DNA of 64,000 nt from UBA4781 sp963674975 (lineage in GTDB: Bacteria > Chloroflexota > Anaerolineae > Anaerolineales > Anaerolineaceae), in assembly GCA_963674975.1 (NCBI GenBank), contig OY771913.1:1612001-1676000 (forward strand), given 5' to 3'. Both the position numbers and the translations under genes were made by a program. Of this stretch, positions 50,908-60,141 are shown one piece after another (position 1 is the stretch's first letter; each line of letters begins with the position of its first letter). Below the pieces are notes generated by a model. That model saw only the letters and a list, made by a program, of their open reading frames with translations. It was not told the DNA's origin and ran no database searches.

Positions 50908-52518
50908 TTAGTGAATTTTCCAGAAGCGCACACAGTTGCGTCCGGCACGCTTTGCGTCGTACATGGCTTGATCCACATGTTCGAGGATCTCTTTTTTACT
51001 CGAACCATGCTGAGGAAAAGTGGCAACACCCAGAGAAGCGCTGATCTTTAACAATGTCCGAGCTGCATCGGGAAAATAAAGATTTTCTATCATGGACCGG
51101 AAACTTTCGGCACGCTGCATGGCAATTTTTAATGAAACACCCGGCATGACGATCAGAAATTCCTCACCACCCATACGGCACACACTATCATTGGAGCGAA
51201 TTTTTTCCTGTATTCCCCGACCAATGGCATGCAGCACCTGATCACCCACCGCGTGACCGTACAGGTCGTTGATCTCCTTGAAATGGTCGATGTCCAGCAT
51301 GATCAGCGCTACAGAGCGTTTGTGCTCTCTGGCATTCGCGACCTCGATTGGAAATATCTCTTCAAGGTATCGGCGGTTGAAGCAGCCGGTGAGCTGGTCT
51401 CGAACAGCCTGGTCGTAGAGCTGCGTGTGCAGGATGCGGATCTCATCAAGCTGGGCTTTCAACTTATCAGTGATCTCTTTTTGTTCGGTGATGTCGTGCA
51501 TGATCAGCACCCAGCCGCCAAATTGACACTCTTTTACAAATAATGGAGAAACCAGGATCTCAAAGAAACGGTTGGATTCTCCATCAACCAGTTCCACATG
51601 AAATTTGGTTTCCTTTTGAGTGGAAAAACTTTCACATCTTTCGAGTGGAAGAAATAGAACGTCATGAATATCGTGCCCGATCAATTTGTGGTCATGATCG
51701 AGATTGGACATCAACAGCCGCTGTGCTGCCGGGTTGATATCCACAATGCAGTTGCGCGCATCTACTATGATCACCCCTTCTCTGATGAACTGCAGTACTT
51801 TATCGCGGGCAATAGGGGTGATATCCAGCAGTCGATGATAGAACAATCCCCATGCCAGGATAATACCGGTAATAGTAAATACTACTGATGTGGCTCCCAG
51901 GGGTTTCAATGGATTGATCTGCAGTATATCCAGGATGTTGAAGAACAATGGAATGGTCAATCCAGCGATCAAACTGGCGGTCTGCCCTTTATGGGTAGAT
52001 TTTTTCCAGAAGATGAACAGCAGATACAGGGCACTGAAGATCATCAAATACCCGTATATCACCTCTACCCAGAACCAGGGACCGCGCTCGATCTGTAAAT
52101 AAGTAACCTGCGGGGCAATGTTTATCAGTGAGATGCTTTTACGCAGCAAATGATGTAGATCGTTAGTCCACATAAGAATGGTGGTGGTTATGGGCAATAA
52201 AAAGAGGGGAAATGCTTTTTTAAACTGCAGCAGATCATCATGTCCGGTGAATTCCAATGCCAGCAGCAGCCAAAATACGGTAGTGAAATCCGGTCCGATC
52301 TGTGCCAGGTTGAACCAGAATATTTTTGTTTGCATATTGGGTACGGTCAGTGACAATCCCTGTCCGGTTGCCCATATCCAGCCGCAGATCATGATGGCAA
52401 TGAATTGCCATGAGCCGGGGGCATTTCTGCGATAGACGATACAGTATAAGAACAAAAAAAAGATAACAGCCGCAGAAACAAGAGCTGGAATGACATAAAT
52501 TGAGAAGTGAATGCCCAT
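50908..52518 (-). CDS. 7TM-PAS-GGDEF diguanylate cyclase
   Basis: A 536-residue membrane protein. Residues 1-210 hold seven hydrophobic helices of the histidine-kinase N-terminal 7TM type (GIHFSIYVIPALVSAAVIFF at the start). A PAS domain follows (about 225-345, IVDARNCIVDINPAAQRLL), then a GGDEF domain (about 370-536) with FNRRYLEEIF, LDIDHFKEINDLYGH and the active-site RMGGEEF. The inhibitory RxxD motif (RSND) is in place, so it should make cyclic di-GMP and be product-inhibited. The start at 52518 was chosen since the extra frame upstream has no homology. A similar protein is encoded at 58.6-60.1 kb. Confidence 0.9.
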   Translation of the reverse strand: MGIHFSIYVIPALVSAAVIFFLFLYCIVYRRNAPGSWQFIAIMICGWIWATGQGLSLTVPNMQTKIFWFNLAQIGPDFTTVFWLLLALEFTGHDDLLQFKKAFPLFLLPITTTILMWTNDLHHLLRKSISLINIAPQVTYLQIERGPWFWVEVIYGYLMIFSALYLLFIFWKKSTHKGQTASLIAGLTIPLFFNILDILQINPLKPLGATSVVFTITGIILAWGLFYHRLLDITPIARDKVLQFIREGVIIVDARNCIVDINPAAQRLLMSNLDHDHKLIGHDIHDVLFLPLERCESFSTQKETKFHVELVDGESNRFFEILVSPLFVKECQFGGWVLIMHDITEQKEITDKLKAQLDEIRILHTQLYDQAVRDQLTGCFNRRYLEEIFPIEVANAREHKRSVALIMLDIDHFKEINDLYGHAVGDQVLHAIGRGIQEKIRSNDSVCRMGGEEFLIVMPGVSLKIAMQRAESFRSMIENLYFPDAARTLLKISASLGVATFPQHGSSKKEILEHVDQAMYDAKRAGRNCVRFWKIH

Positions 52519-52628
52519 TGTGGTTCGTTGCTTTCCTGTGAAAATACTTATAGGGTAGAGGAACTGTTCTATTTTACAATATTCTGCTTCTGTTTTAAAC
52601 CTTCCTGAAAATTCCCCGTGATTTATCC

Positions 52629-52665
52629 TTGACAAATTATCTATATTTACTTAGTATTAACTAAA
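52629..52665 (+). promoter_or_regulatory. promoter with overlapping TetR-type operator
   Basis: TTGACA at 52629-52634 is a perfect -35. TAGTAT at 52652-52657 follows at 17 bases. A 20-base imperfect palindrome, TTTACTTAGTATTAACTAAA (52646-52665, 16 of 20 symmetric), covers the -10. A repressor bound there would block the promoter, so autoregulation by the TetR protein encoded next is the natural reading. Confidence 0.65.
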
Positions 52666-52678
52666 TATAGAGGAGAAA

Positions 52679-53311
52679 ATGAGAAAGAAAAGAGACGGAG
52701 ACACAACCAAACGACAGGTACTGGAAGCAGCAAAAAAGATTTTTGCAGAACATGGCTTTGCGGGTACCTCCCTGGCGAGCATTGCCAAAAAAAGCGGAAT
52801 TTCTGATGGATTGATCCTTCATCATTTCAAGAGTAAGGAAAATTTGTATGAAACGGTATTGAATGATCTATCGAGAGAATACTATGAAGCCATCATCAAA
52901 GTGGACCGCACAGCCGGAAACCCGGAGCAGGCAGCTTTTGAGATGCTGCGCAATACTTTTGAATACTGGAATAAGGATTCTGTATACAGTCGTATTGCCA
53001 TGTGGGCTTTTCTGGAAAAACGACTCAGTTTGATCGAGGGGGAAAAAGAATTGACAAAAAGTTTGGCAGAAAATATCCGCCAGATGCAGGCGAATGATCT
53101 GGTGGATGAACGATTCTCGCCATTTGCTTTGCTGGCAATGACCATCGGACCGATCCAATTCTGGATGCGGAGCCGCAACCTTTTTAAAGAAGCCTTAAAA
53201 CTGGACGGCAGCGACCAGGAATTGGATCAGCAGTTTTTTGAGCAGTATTCACAAATGGTCATGAAGCTCTATCAATCACCATCAACGATTAAACAAGAGG
53301 ATGAAAAATGA
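52679..53311 (+). CDS. TetR/AcrR-family transcriptional regulator
   Basis: A 210-residue regulator. The helix-turn-helix is RQVLEAAKKIFAEHGFAGTS through ISDGLILHHFKSKENLYETV (about 10-55). A helical ligand domain of CRp/YfiR-like type with TetR_C features follows. It begins just after a strong promoter overlapped by a palindrome. It overlaps the next gene, a membrane methyltransferase, by four bases (ATGA), so the two are translated together. It most likely represses its own operon until a small ligand, perhaps the methyltransferase substrate, is present. Confidence 0.88.
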   Translation: MRKKRDGDTTKRQVLEAAKKIFAEHGFAGTSLASIAKKSGISDGLILHHFKSKENLYETVLNDLSREYYEAIIKVDRTAGNPEQAAFEMLRNTFEYWNKDSVYSRIAMWAFLEKRLSLIEGEKELTKSLAENIRQMQANDLVDERFSPFALLAMTIGPIQFWMRSRNLFKEALKLDGSDQELDQQFFEQYSQMVMKLYQSPSTIKQEDEK

Positions 53312-54066
53312 AAAAAGAAAATACTTTAGATTATGGAAACTGGGTGCCGATAAAGATGATCGTCATTCCAGCGCTTCTATCTCTGATCAGTCTTTTGATC
53401 GGTTTGAAGAATCATGGATTCTTAGTGGGTTTTGTGTTGTTTGGCGTGATCGCATTATATTTTGGAATTTCTTCTTATATTTTTTCAAAGGATGATAAGC
53501 GTTTTCAAGATCAGGTAGAACAATTGGTGATGGATCATATAACCTGGGATGGCAAAGGAAAAGCCCTTGATATTGGATGTGGAAATGCCCCGCTATCTAT
53601 TAAGCTGGCAAAGAAGTTCCCAACTGCGAAAGTGACCGGTATCGATTATTGGGGAAAGAACTGGGATTATTCCATGCAGGTATGCCAGAAAAATGCGGAG
53701 GTTGCCGGCGTGTCAGATCGTGTTGACTTCCAGCATGGCAGCGCTTCTTCTCTGCCATGCGATGATGATACATTTGATCTGGTGGTTAGTAATCTGGTTT
53801 TCCACGAAGTGCAGGATGTGAAGGATAAGCGTATTCCGCTTCATGAAGCACTGCGTGTGTTAAAACCCGGAGGCATCTTTGTTTTGCAGGACTTGTTTTT
53901 ATTGAAAGCATATTTTGGCACCCCGCAAGATTTGATCTCTCTATTGAGGAGTTGGGGTGTGAAAGAAGTTGAATTCATCAAAACCTGCGATGAAGATTTC
54001 ATCCCTGGGCTGGTTAAACTGCCTTTCATGGTTGGTGCCCTGGCAATTTTGAAAGGTGTGAAATAA
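53308..54066 (+). CDS. membrane-anchored class I methyltransferase
   Basis: A 252-residue enzyme. Two N-terminal hydrophobic helices (IVIPALLSLISLLIGL and VGFVLFGVIALYFGISSYIF) anchor it. The methyltransferase domain then carries motif I ALDIGCGNAPLSIKLAKKF, GIDYWGKNWDYSM and the FDLVVSNLVFHEVQDV / VLKPGGIFVLQDLF pair. A membrane-bound enzyme suggests a lipophilic or membrane substrate, for example a drug or lipid. Together with the TetR repressor in front it looks like a small inducible detoxification unit, an inference from gene order only. Confidence 0.85.
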   Translation: MKKENTLDYGNWVPIKMIVIPALLSLISLLIGLKNHGFLVGFVLFGVIALYFGISSYIFSKDDKRFQDQVEQLVMDHITWDGKGKALDIGCGNAPLSIKLAKKFPTAKVTGIDYWGKNWDYSMQVCQKNAEVAGVSDRVDFQHGSASSLPCDDDTFDLVVSNLVFHEVQDVKDKRIPLHEALRVLKPGGIFVLQDLFLLKAYFGTPQDLISLLRSWGVKEVEFIKTCDEDFIPGLVKLPFMVGALAILKGVK

Positions 54067-54085
54067 GGTAGATCTACCTTACGCT

Positions 54086-54694
54086 CTATAATTGCGCTTC
54101 GATCATGGCTTTAGATTTTTTATCCAGCAATCCGCCGGTCAAAGCGTTATGAATATATGCCAGAATAGCATTATCAGGATTTGTTTTGTTAACCATAAGC
54201 AGCACGGAGAGGATGTCCAGCAGGATCAGCTTTTGCTGGCTCTCTCTGCGCTGCGGGATATCGATGGACATTAATCGGTTGACGATCTTTGCGCGGCAGG
54301 AGGTGTTGAACGGTACAACGCTGCACAAACTCTGAATGCACTGGCGCACCGTGACCGGTTTTTCATCATCGCAGCAAGCAAGAAAGCGGTCGCAGATTGC
54401 ATTGAATTTCCCCTGCTTATCCCAACGCACATTGGCTGCGATCAGGCGCAGCCCGATATTACGCTTGAAAGAATTAGGATCCTCAAGTTTTTCTACGAAG
54501 ACATTCCAATAGGGAAATACATCCTCATATTTTTCCGATCTGGCTTGCAGCAGTAAGAATGAGGGGTAACGGATATTGTCATCCTTTTCTGAGAGCCAGT
54601 CTATAAGCTGGGGGATATCGTCCTTCTCAAGGGTGAGAGCAAGCTCGGGTAATTCTTCTTTTGGGTAAGTTTTGATCTTTTCACGGGTGAGCAT
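54086..54694 (-). CDS. HEAT-like helical protein
   Basis: A 202-residue helical protein with HEAT- or ARM-like units (ELPELALTLEKDDIPQLIDWL, DDNIRYPSFLLLQARSEKY and KPVTVRQCIQSLCSVVPF). No catalytic residues are recognised. DNA-alkylation-repair-like HEAT proteins have a similar look but key residues are not evident. The start at 54694 has a strong AGGAGG in front. A frame-open extension of 17 codons upstream has none. It converges on the methyltransferase gene and lies 62 bases downstream of the AT-rich orphan gene. Confidence 0.75.
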   Translation of the reverse strand: MLTREKIKTYPKEELPELALTLEKDDIPQLIDWLSEKDDNIRYPSFLLLQARSEKYEDVFPYWNVFVEKLEDPNSFKRNIGLRLIAANVRWDKQGKFNAICDRFLACCDDEKPVTVRQCIQSLCSVVPFNTSCRAKIVNRLMSIDIPQRRESQQKLILLDILSVLLMVNKTNPDNAILAYIHNALTGGLLDKKSKAMIEAQL

Positions 54695-54756
54695 GGGTTT
54701 CCTCCTGGATTTTAAGTTGTTTATTTTCAGAATAGAAAATGTCAATTGTAAAACTC

Positions 54757-55707
54757 TTAAAAGCAGTTATTAATAAACCCCCATCGTTTTATGATTGTTT
54801 CTGTTGATAGGTTTCCAATCAAAGTTGATACGAAATTTTCATATATTAATTGGAACTTTATTTTCCCTATGGAACGGTAAATTAATAGCTCAAAAAGTAG
54901 AGATGTGTAATAGTTGATATTACAGATAGATTTGTGTAACTTTTCAAAGTCATAAGATTGAGCATTACAAAATGCAAAGGAATCAATATCCTCGTAATTA
55001 GATCTGATTCTAAGTCGATAAATACAATCAAAGAAGGTAGTTGCTCTTAATCGATTAATAATTGTTATACGTTCAGTTGATAGAATTCTACGACGATTGT
55101 TCTCCTTTTTCCAATTCTTAATATTCTTATCAAGATTTTTCTTTCGGGTAGTTTTTAAAAATAAGCCATATGATAACCACGGATTTATATCTTCTGGCGA
55201 ACATAATGGATTGGGGAAATTCGTTATGGATGCGAAGGGAAAATTCTTGAAATTTAAAGGGATTTTTGCTGGGTCATTTATTAGGAATGAATTCCAAGGA
55301 GGAAGAAGAGGGCTAGTTGATGTTGAGATATCAGAACTAATAGTATTTAAAAAACCTGCATGGCTTGTGGGTAAATCTTTATTAAAAGTAAAGAAATATG
55401 CATCAAGTAAAAATAAAATAGAATAATAAATTTCTACCATACTCCATGGTAATGCAAATCGTAAAAGATCTGAATGTGGAACTTTTTTTGCAAGTAATAA
55501 CTCGGTAAACCAACAATGTCGTAATATTTTTCCTAGTATTTCGTAATCTATGTTTTTTCCTTGAATTTTATTGAAGCCTCTAGATTTTACTGTTTTATCT
55601 ACTAAACTTTTTTCATTTGGATATTCCTGCTGTAAAATTTTATCAATTGCTATAAGGTAATTTGAATAAGCCCAATATCTTTTGTTGTTTATGTCAGTAT
55701 TAGTCAT
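54757..55707 (-). CDS. unrecognised AT-rich gene
   Basis: A 316-residue protein of low GC content in a GC-normal neighbourhood, so probably acquired. The N-terminal 110 residues are helical (YWAYSNYLIAIDKILQQEY, then LLRFALPWSMVEIYYSILFL). The middle is Pro/Asn-rich. The C-terminal part is helical again with INRLRATTFFDCIYRLRIRS and NYEDIDSF. The latter region loosely recalls HEPN-like folds but without a clear R-x4-6-H motif. No membrane anchor is certain. It has no partner on its strand and could be a single-gene accessory element. I do not recognise the function. Confidence 0.68.
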   Translation of the reverse strand: MTNTDINNKRYWAYSNYLIAIDKILQQEYPNEKSLVDKTVKSRGFNKIQGKNIDYEILGKILRHCWFTELLLAKKVPHSDLLRFALPWSMVEIYYSILFLLDAYFFTFNKDLPTSHAGFLNTISSDISTSTSPLLPPWNSFLINDPAKIPLNFKNFPFASITNFPNPLCSPEDINPWLSYGLFLKTTRKKNLDKNIKNWKKENNRRRILSTERITIINRLRATTFFDCIYRLRIRSNYEDIDSFAFCNAQSYDFEKLHKSICNINYYTSLLFELLIYRSIGKIKFQLIYENFVSTLIGNLSTETIIKRWGFINNCF

Positions 55708-55854
55708 CTTGTTAACCCCAAACCGTATTAATAGTACTTGGATGTATTATATTAAAATAAAAAGATTTGATTAATACAAGACATAATTTGTTATTAAACC
55801 TATAGAGTGAAAAGCTTTATGAAATAGGTATCTGAAAACTTAAGGAATTAATTT

Positions 55855-56436
55855 TTGGAATTGACAAAAACCCTTTATATATCCGATCGAGATGCCTGGC
55901 ATGCCTGGCTGGAAGAACATGCGGATACCGAGAGCGAAATCTGGCTGATCTACTATAAAAAGGGCAGCAGCAAAGCGCGCATCCCTTATGAAGATGCGGT
56001 TGAAGAAGCCTTATGCTTCGGCTGGATCGACAGCCTGATCCAGCGCATCGATGACGAAAAATATGCCCAGAAATTCACTCCCCGAAAAGCAGGCAGCAAG
56101 TGGTCGGAATTGAACAAGTGGCGTGTTGCCAAATTAAACCGGGCAGGGCGCATGAGACCAGCAGGTATGGCAGCGGTGGATTTCAATGTGGAGGTAGTTC
56201 CCATCGAGAAACCGAAAACGCGCGGAGAAAAACCCATGCCGGAACTTCCGCCTTCCATCGAAAAGGTGTTGATGGAAGATGAAAGCGCCTGGTCGAATTT
56301 CAACAAGCTGGCGACCTCCCACCGGCGCATGTATATTGGCTGGATCATGGATGCAAAAAAAGAAGAGACCCGCCTGAAACGCGCGCGTGAGGCGCTGGAA
56401 ATGCTGAAGCAAAATAAGAAATTAGGTATGAAATAA
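55855..56436 (+). CDS. YdeI/OmpD-associated family protein
   Basis: A 193-residue protein of the YdeI (OmpD-associated, bacteriocin-protection) family. The N-terminal domain shows DAWHAWLEEHADTESEIWLI, YEDAVEEALCFGWIDSL and KFTPRKAGSKWSELNKWRV. The C-terminal helices (MYIGWIMDAKKEETRLKRAR) are typical. It starts at TTG. In enterobacteria relatives are linked to peptide resistance; elsewhere the role is unknown. It is transcribed toward the PLP enzyme gene, which converges on it nine bases later. Confidence 0.87.
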   Translation: MELTKTLYISDRDAWHAWLEEHADTESEIWLIYYKKGSSKARIPYEDAVEEALCFGWIDSLIQRIDDEKYAQKFTPRKAGSKWSELNKWRVAKLNRAGRMRPAGMAAVDFNVEVVPIEKPKTRGEKPMPELPPSIEKVLMEDESAWSNFNKLATSHRRMYIGWIMDAKKEETRLKRAREALEMLKQNKKLGMK

Positions 56437-56444
56437 CATATTCT

Positions 56445-57560
56445 TCAGCTTACTGCCTGAACAGCCCTTTTCAATTCCCTCACTAAATAATCCAGCTGTG
56501 CGCGGCTGGTGCGCTGGTCGCATACCAGCGTCAGCATGCTGTTTGCCATCTCCACTGCTTCCCTATTGGCGGCAGTGTGCGGGTTATGCAGCAGTTCTTC
56601 CCAATGGATCACCAGCCCGATGCTGGCTTTCCCCAATTCCTCGTTCACCCGATCGCGGGAGACTCCCCTGATATAGACCGGCAGTCCCATAGGCATGGTT
56701 TCTGCCTGTAATTTTGGGAAGATGGGTACCACCTGCGGGATATCCGTGATCGTCTGTAGTAGGTAGCTGTAATTGGCTCGACGCAGCCGGCGAATGGCAT
56801 CCCAATCTATGTGTTCGATGCAATGGCGCTCCTGCTCATCACCTTCCACTACCAGTTCACTTTCGTACAGTTCTTCTGCGCTCCGGAACAGCCGCTGCAG
56901 CTCATCAAAATCGCCTTGCCCTTCCAGCAGGTAGGTATGCAGTTTCTGGCGGTAAGATCGGATGATGGGCAGGCGCAGGTTGGGCAGCCCGCGATAAGGT
57001 TTGATGAACGGCTGCATATCAAAGCGGGTGCTCAGATATCCGCCATCCTGCGGGCACAGCTTGCGCAGGCTGTTGAAGACGAAATCTCCAATGCTATGCA
57101 CAGGAAAGCCTGCCTGGGCATTATCTTCGATGATGATCACACCCTGCTGCTGCATCTCATGCAGGGCATGTTGAACTGCGGGCGGCTGCGTGAAACCGAA
57201 ATAGTTGATGAAATAAACCGCCTGCCCCGCGCTTTGTTTTTGCCGCAGATCAGCTGCATCGATCGAGAGATCAGGCTGCACCCGGTAGAAATCGCAGTGC
57301 AGCCTGCGGTTTTCCAGAGTGATGAGGATGGAGGGGCAAAGGTATGACGGCAGCAGGATACTTTTGATACCTTGTGCAATCAGGTAGTCCGCGATCACCG
57401 TCAGGCAGGCTTTCCCGCCATTCAGAAAGTACATATCCCCGGTTTGCAGGGTAGGTGTTGGAATGAACCAATCCTCATCGGCGTAAAATTCCCCGCCTGC
57501 GAACAGGGCGGTTTTATCTGCTGATTCATAGATAGAATGATGGTTTTTAAATGCATGCAT
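56445..57560 (-). CDS. DegT/DnrJ-like PLP-dependent enzyme
   Basis: A 371-residue fold-type-I PLP enzyme. The cofactor-binding Asp and the Schiff-base Lys can be placed at VIIIEDNAQAGFPVHSIGDF and VFNSLRKLCPQDGGYL, the latter the family's S-x-R-K region. The N-terminal domain has FLNGGKACLTVIADYLI and SILLPSYLCPSILITLENRR. Such proteins include sugar aminotransferases and also less defined members. No sugar-biosynthesis genes lie next to it. It ends nine bases from the converging YdeI gene. Confidence 0.8.
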   Translation of the reverse strand: MHAFKNHHSIYESADKTALFAGGEFYADEDWFIPTPTLQTGDMYFLNGGKACLTVIADYLIAQGIKSILLPSYLCPSILITLENRRLHCDFYRVQPDLSIDAADLRQKQSAGQAVYFINYFGFTQPPAVQHALHEMQQQGVIIIEDNAQAGFPVHSIGDFVFNSLRKLCPQDGGYLSTRFDMQPFIKPYRGLPNLRLPIIRSYRQKLHTYLLEGQGDFDELQRLFRSAEELYESELVVEGDEQERHCIEHIDWDAIRRLRRANYSYLLQTITDIPQVVPIFPKLQAETMPMGLPVYIRGVSRDRVNEELGKASIGLVIHWEELLHNPHTAANREAVEMANSMLTLVCDQRTSRAQLDYLVRELKRAVQAVS

Positions 57561-57612
57561 AATTTTGTAATCTATTCTAGCCCAATCTCTGGTTGAAGGA
57601 AAATGGGGGTAG

Positions 57613-57804
57613 CTGGAAATAAAAAACTTCTGTAAAGAAGAACTTGTGGGTGCTGACCTTTGTTTTGTCTACCCGGATTCTGGATGGGTGCGCCAGCTGG
57701 GGGTGGAAGCGGAGAACTTGAATGCTTTCCATCTGTATGAGAAGGCGGGCATGCAGTGCACCAAACGTTATGTGGATTACCGCAGGCAGATCACGGTTTC
57801 ATAA
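57613..57804 (+). pseudogene. GNAT acetyltransferase remnant (C-terminal end only)
   Basis: One frame, entered after a TAG and without a start codon, encodes about 63 residues and closes at TAA 57802-57804. Its end is unmistakably the acetyl-CoA-binding C terminus of a GNAT enzyme: VRQLGVEAENLNAFHLYEKAG then MQCTKRYVDYRR. The N-terminal two thirds are absent from the window, so the gene was truncated by deletion. It lies between the divergent PLP-enzyme gene and the flavoprotein gene. Confidence 0.75.
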
Positions 57805-57908
57805 AAAATGCGAAAATAAATAATGGGAGGTGTAGAAAACTCCCGTTGATCGTAAATAGAGATTCTTGTAGTACAATAGTTCTATTCCAATAAAAATAGG
57901 GTGAAAAC

Positions 57909-58526
57909 ATGAAAGCGATCGCGCTGGTGGTGAGTGCCAGAGAACACGGAAATTGTTTTGACTTTGCTCAATTTGTGCTGGATAATTATAAAAAGCAGGG
58001 TTTGGAAACGGAGCTGATCAATTTTTATGATCATCAGATCACTCCCTGCCAGCACTGCGAGTATGAATGTTTGCAGCGGCTTGACCCTGCCAAAGGCGTG
58101 GATGCCGAATGCCCTATCAAAGACGATGTGCGTATGATCTGGGAAAAGACCTGGCAGGCGGAAATACTGCTCCTGTTTGTTCCAAATTATGGGGGGATGA
58201 TGCCGGCATTATGGGAAGCATTTTCACAGCGTTCTCAAGCGTTCTTCCGCCAGGCGCCCCTGGAAAAATTAAAACATTATGTGGTCAGCGCGGTGCTTAT
58301 CGTATCCCCGCACCAATCCAGCGGAGCAGCCTGGGCGCTTTCTTGCATGGCGGATGAAGTGAAGGGAATGGATAGAAAGGTAGCGGGTTTTGAGGTGGTC
58401 AACCCACCACAGTTCCAGCCAGAATATACCTTTTCACCCCTGATACAGAATGACGAGATCCAGCGCAGGCTGCAGTTTCTAGCAGAGCAGACATTAAATA
58501 AAGCCAAAGCTCTTAATGAGGCATAG
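57909..58526 (+). CDS. NAD(P)H-dependent FMN reductase / iron-sulfur flavoprotein-like
   Basis: A 205-residue flavodoxin-fold protein. The N-terminal IALVVSAREHGNCFDFAQF gives the phosphate loop of FMN-binding reductases. A Cys cluster follows (TPCQHCEYECLQ, then AECPIKDDVRMIWEK) at the place where iron-sulfur flavoproteins bind 4Fe-4S. FVPNYGGMMPALWEAFSQRS is the isoalloxazine loop. It is cytoplasmic. The spacing of the Cys residues is not identical to the classical Isf pattern, so the cluster is likely but not certain. Electron donor and acceptor are unknown. Confidence 0.82.
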   Translation: MKAIALVVSAREHGNCFDFAQFVLDNYKKQGLETELINFYDHQITPCQHCEYECLQRLDPAKGVDAECPIKDDVRMIWEKTWQAEILLLFVPNYGGMMPALWEAFSQRSQAFFRQAPLEKLKHYVVSAVLIVSPHQSSGAAWALSCMADEVKGMDRKVAGFEVVNPPQFQPEYTFSPLIQNDEIQRRLQFLAEQTLNKAKALNEA

Positions 58527-58590
58527 TCTCGCAGTTTATGGACGAAAATAGGGGCTGCCGGGCTGCATAGTATAATCATGATGGGTCAAA

Positions 58591-60132
58591 ATGATGCATT
58601 TCATTTTTACAAGTTATTCCCATTATTTTATTGTTGCAGTGATTTTTTGTTTGCTGGCTCTGGTAGTTATTCACTTTAAGACAAGTTTTCCCGGAAAAAA
58701 ATGGCTCCTGTTGACTATAATGGCGATCGCATGGTGGAACTTGTGTGCCATGCTGAGTATCTCCAGCACTACACTCAAAGAAATAATCTTTTGGTCAAAG
58801 ATCGAATATCTGGGGGCGAATACCACAGCGCCTTTCTTATTGCTTTTCTTTTTAAATTATCCATCTGCTCGTTTTCATTTAACGAAAAGCCAATATGCAC
58901 TGCTCTTTTTACTGCCGGCGATCACCATTTTGGCGGTCATGACGAATGAACTGCATTATCAATTTTGGACTGATTTCATCCCGATTCCTGGAATTGCCAA
59001 TGGTTATGATTTTAACCATGGCTTTTTTTACTGGCTGGCACTGGCATTCAACTATGCCTGCGGGACTATCGCCGTTATTCAGGTTATAAAAAATATCATT
59101 CAATTTCGCGGTATTTACCGCCTTCAGTCAACGATCATATTGATCGCCAGTGTTTTCCCGTATGCGGCTGGTTTGGTCTATTCCCTGGGATCAAATCCTT
59201 ACCCCGGACTGGATATTCTGCCCATTGCATTTTCGATCGCAGCCATGGGGATCGTGATCAGCGTGGTATTTCTGCGGTTGTTTGATCTGGTGCCCATCGG
59301 GCGCAATGTATTGGTGGAAAATATGCAGGACGGGTTGATCGTGATCGATAAAGCCCTGCATATCGTAGATATCAACCCCGCTGCGTGCCACCTCCTGGAA
59401 CCGATCCACTTACGAGTGGGAGACCCAATTTCTAAGATTGGACAGGAGATAGCCAATCGATTTGTGGATCATGGCACACGAATTGAGATCGAATGGGGAG
59501 AAGAAGATAATCATCGCTATCTTGAATTGACCACTAATTCATTGATCAATCAACTTGGGAATAATGTGGGAACATTGGGCGTCATTCGAGACATCACCGA
59601 ATTGATCCAAATGCGTCAGCGATTACAGACCATGGCAACCCACGATGCATTGACAGGTCTTCCCAATCGCCCTTTTTTTTATGATCGTTTTGATCTGGCA
59701 TTAGCATATGCACAGAGGGAAAAGCAAAAATTCTGCATTCTGGCTTTGGATCTGGATAAATTCAAGAATGTGAACGATAACATGGGTCATCTGGTAGGGG
59801 ATGAGGTTCTTATTGAAGTGGCAGAACGGTTGAGTTCGACTTTAAGAAAGGTTGATACGGTTGCCCGTTTCGGGGGAGATGAATTTACGATCCTGTTATG
59901 GGAAATAAATGATCGTGAAGCTGCTATCCATGTGACTAAAAAATTATTAGATGCGCTTAGAAAACCTTATTTCATCGAAGGAAACCAGATGAACCTGACT
60001 GCCAGCGTTGGGATTGTGCTTTATCCCGATCATGGAAAAGAAGTCCGACAGTTAATAAAATGCTGCGATGAAGCTCTGTATTTTGCAAAAGAAAATGGAC
60101 GAAATACGTACCATTATGCTGATCATGAATAA
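58591..60132 (+). CDS. 7TM-PAS-GGDEF diguanylate cyclase
   Basis: A 513-residue paralogue in layout of the protein at 50.9-52.5 kb: seven N-terminal helices (FTSYSHYFIVAVIFCLLALV onwards, to about residue 225), a PAS region (about 240-330, IDKALHIVDINPAACHLLEP) and a GGDEF domain with THDALTGLPNRPFFYDRF, LDLDKFKNVNDNMGH and active-site RFGGDEF. The RxxD inhibitory site (RKVD) is intact. It should be an active, product-inhibited cyclic di-GMP synthase. It ends ten bases ahead of a GH18 gene and probably shares its transcript. Confidence 0.9.
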   Translation: MMHFIFTSYSHYFIVAVIFCLLALVVIHFKTSFPGKKWLLLTIMAIAWWNLCAMLSISSTTLKEIIFWSKIEYLGANTTAPFLLLFFLNYPSARFHLTKSQYALLFLLPAITILAVMTNELHYQFWTDFIPIPGIANGYDFNHGFFYWLALAFNYACGTIAVIQVIKNIIQFRGIYRLQSTIILIASVFPYAAGLVYSLGSNPYPGLDILPIAFSIAAMGIVISVVFLRLFDLVPIGRNVLVENMQDGLIVIDKALHIVDINPAACHLLEPIHLRVGDPISKIGQEIANRFVDHGTRIEIEWGEEDNHRYLELTTNSLINQLGNNVGTLGVIRDITELIQMRQRLQTMATHDALTGLPNRPFFYDRFDLALAYAQREKQKFCILALDLDKFKNVNDNMGHLVGDEVLIEVAERLSSTLRKVDTVARFGGDEFTILLWEINDREAAIHVTKKLLDALRKPYFIEGNQMNLTASVGIVLYPDHGKEVRQLIKCCDEALYFAKENGRNTYHYADHE

Positions 60133-60141
60133 TATAAAAAA

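Noticed and set aside
52519..52635. Longer N terminus of the 7TM-GGDEF protein
   Set aside because: The extension lies in the divergent promoter region and does not resemble the family. The first helix begins right after the ATG at 52518.
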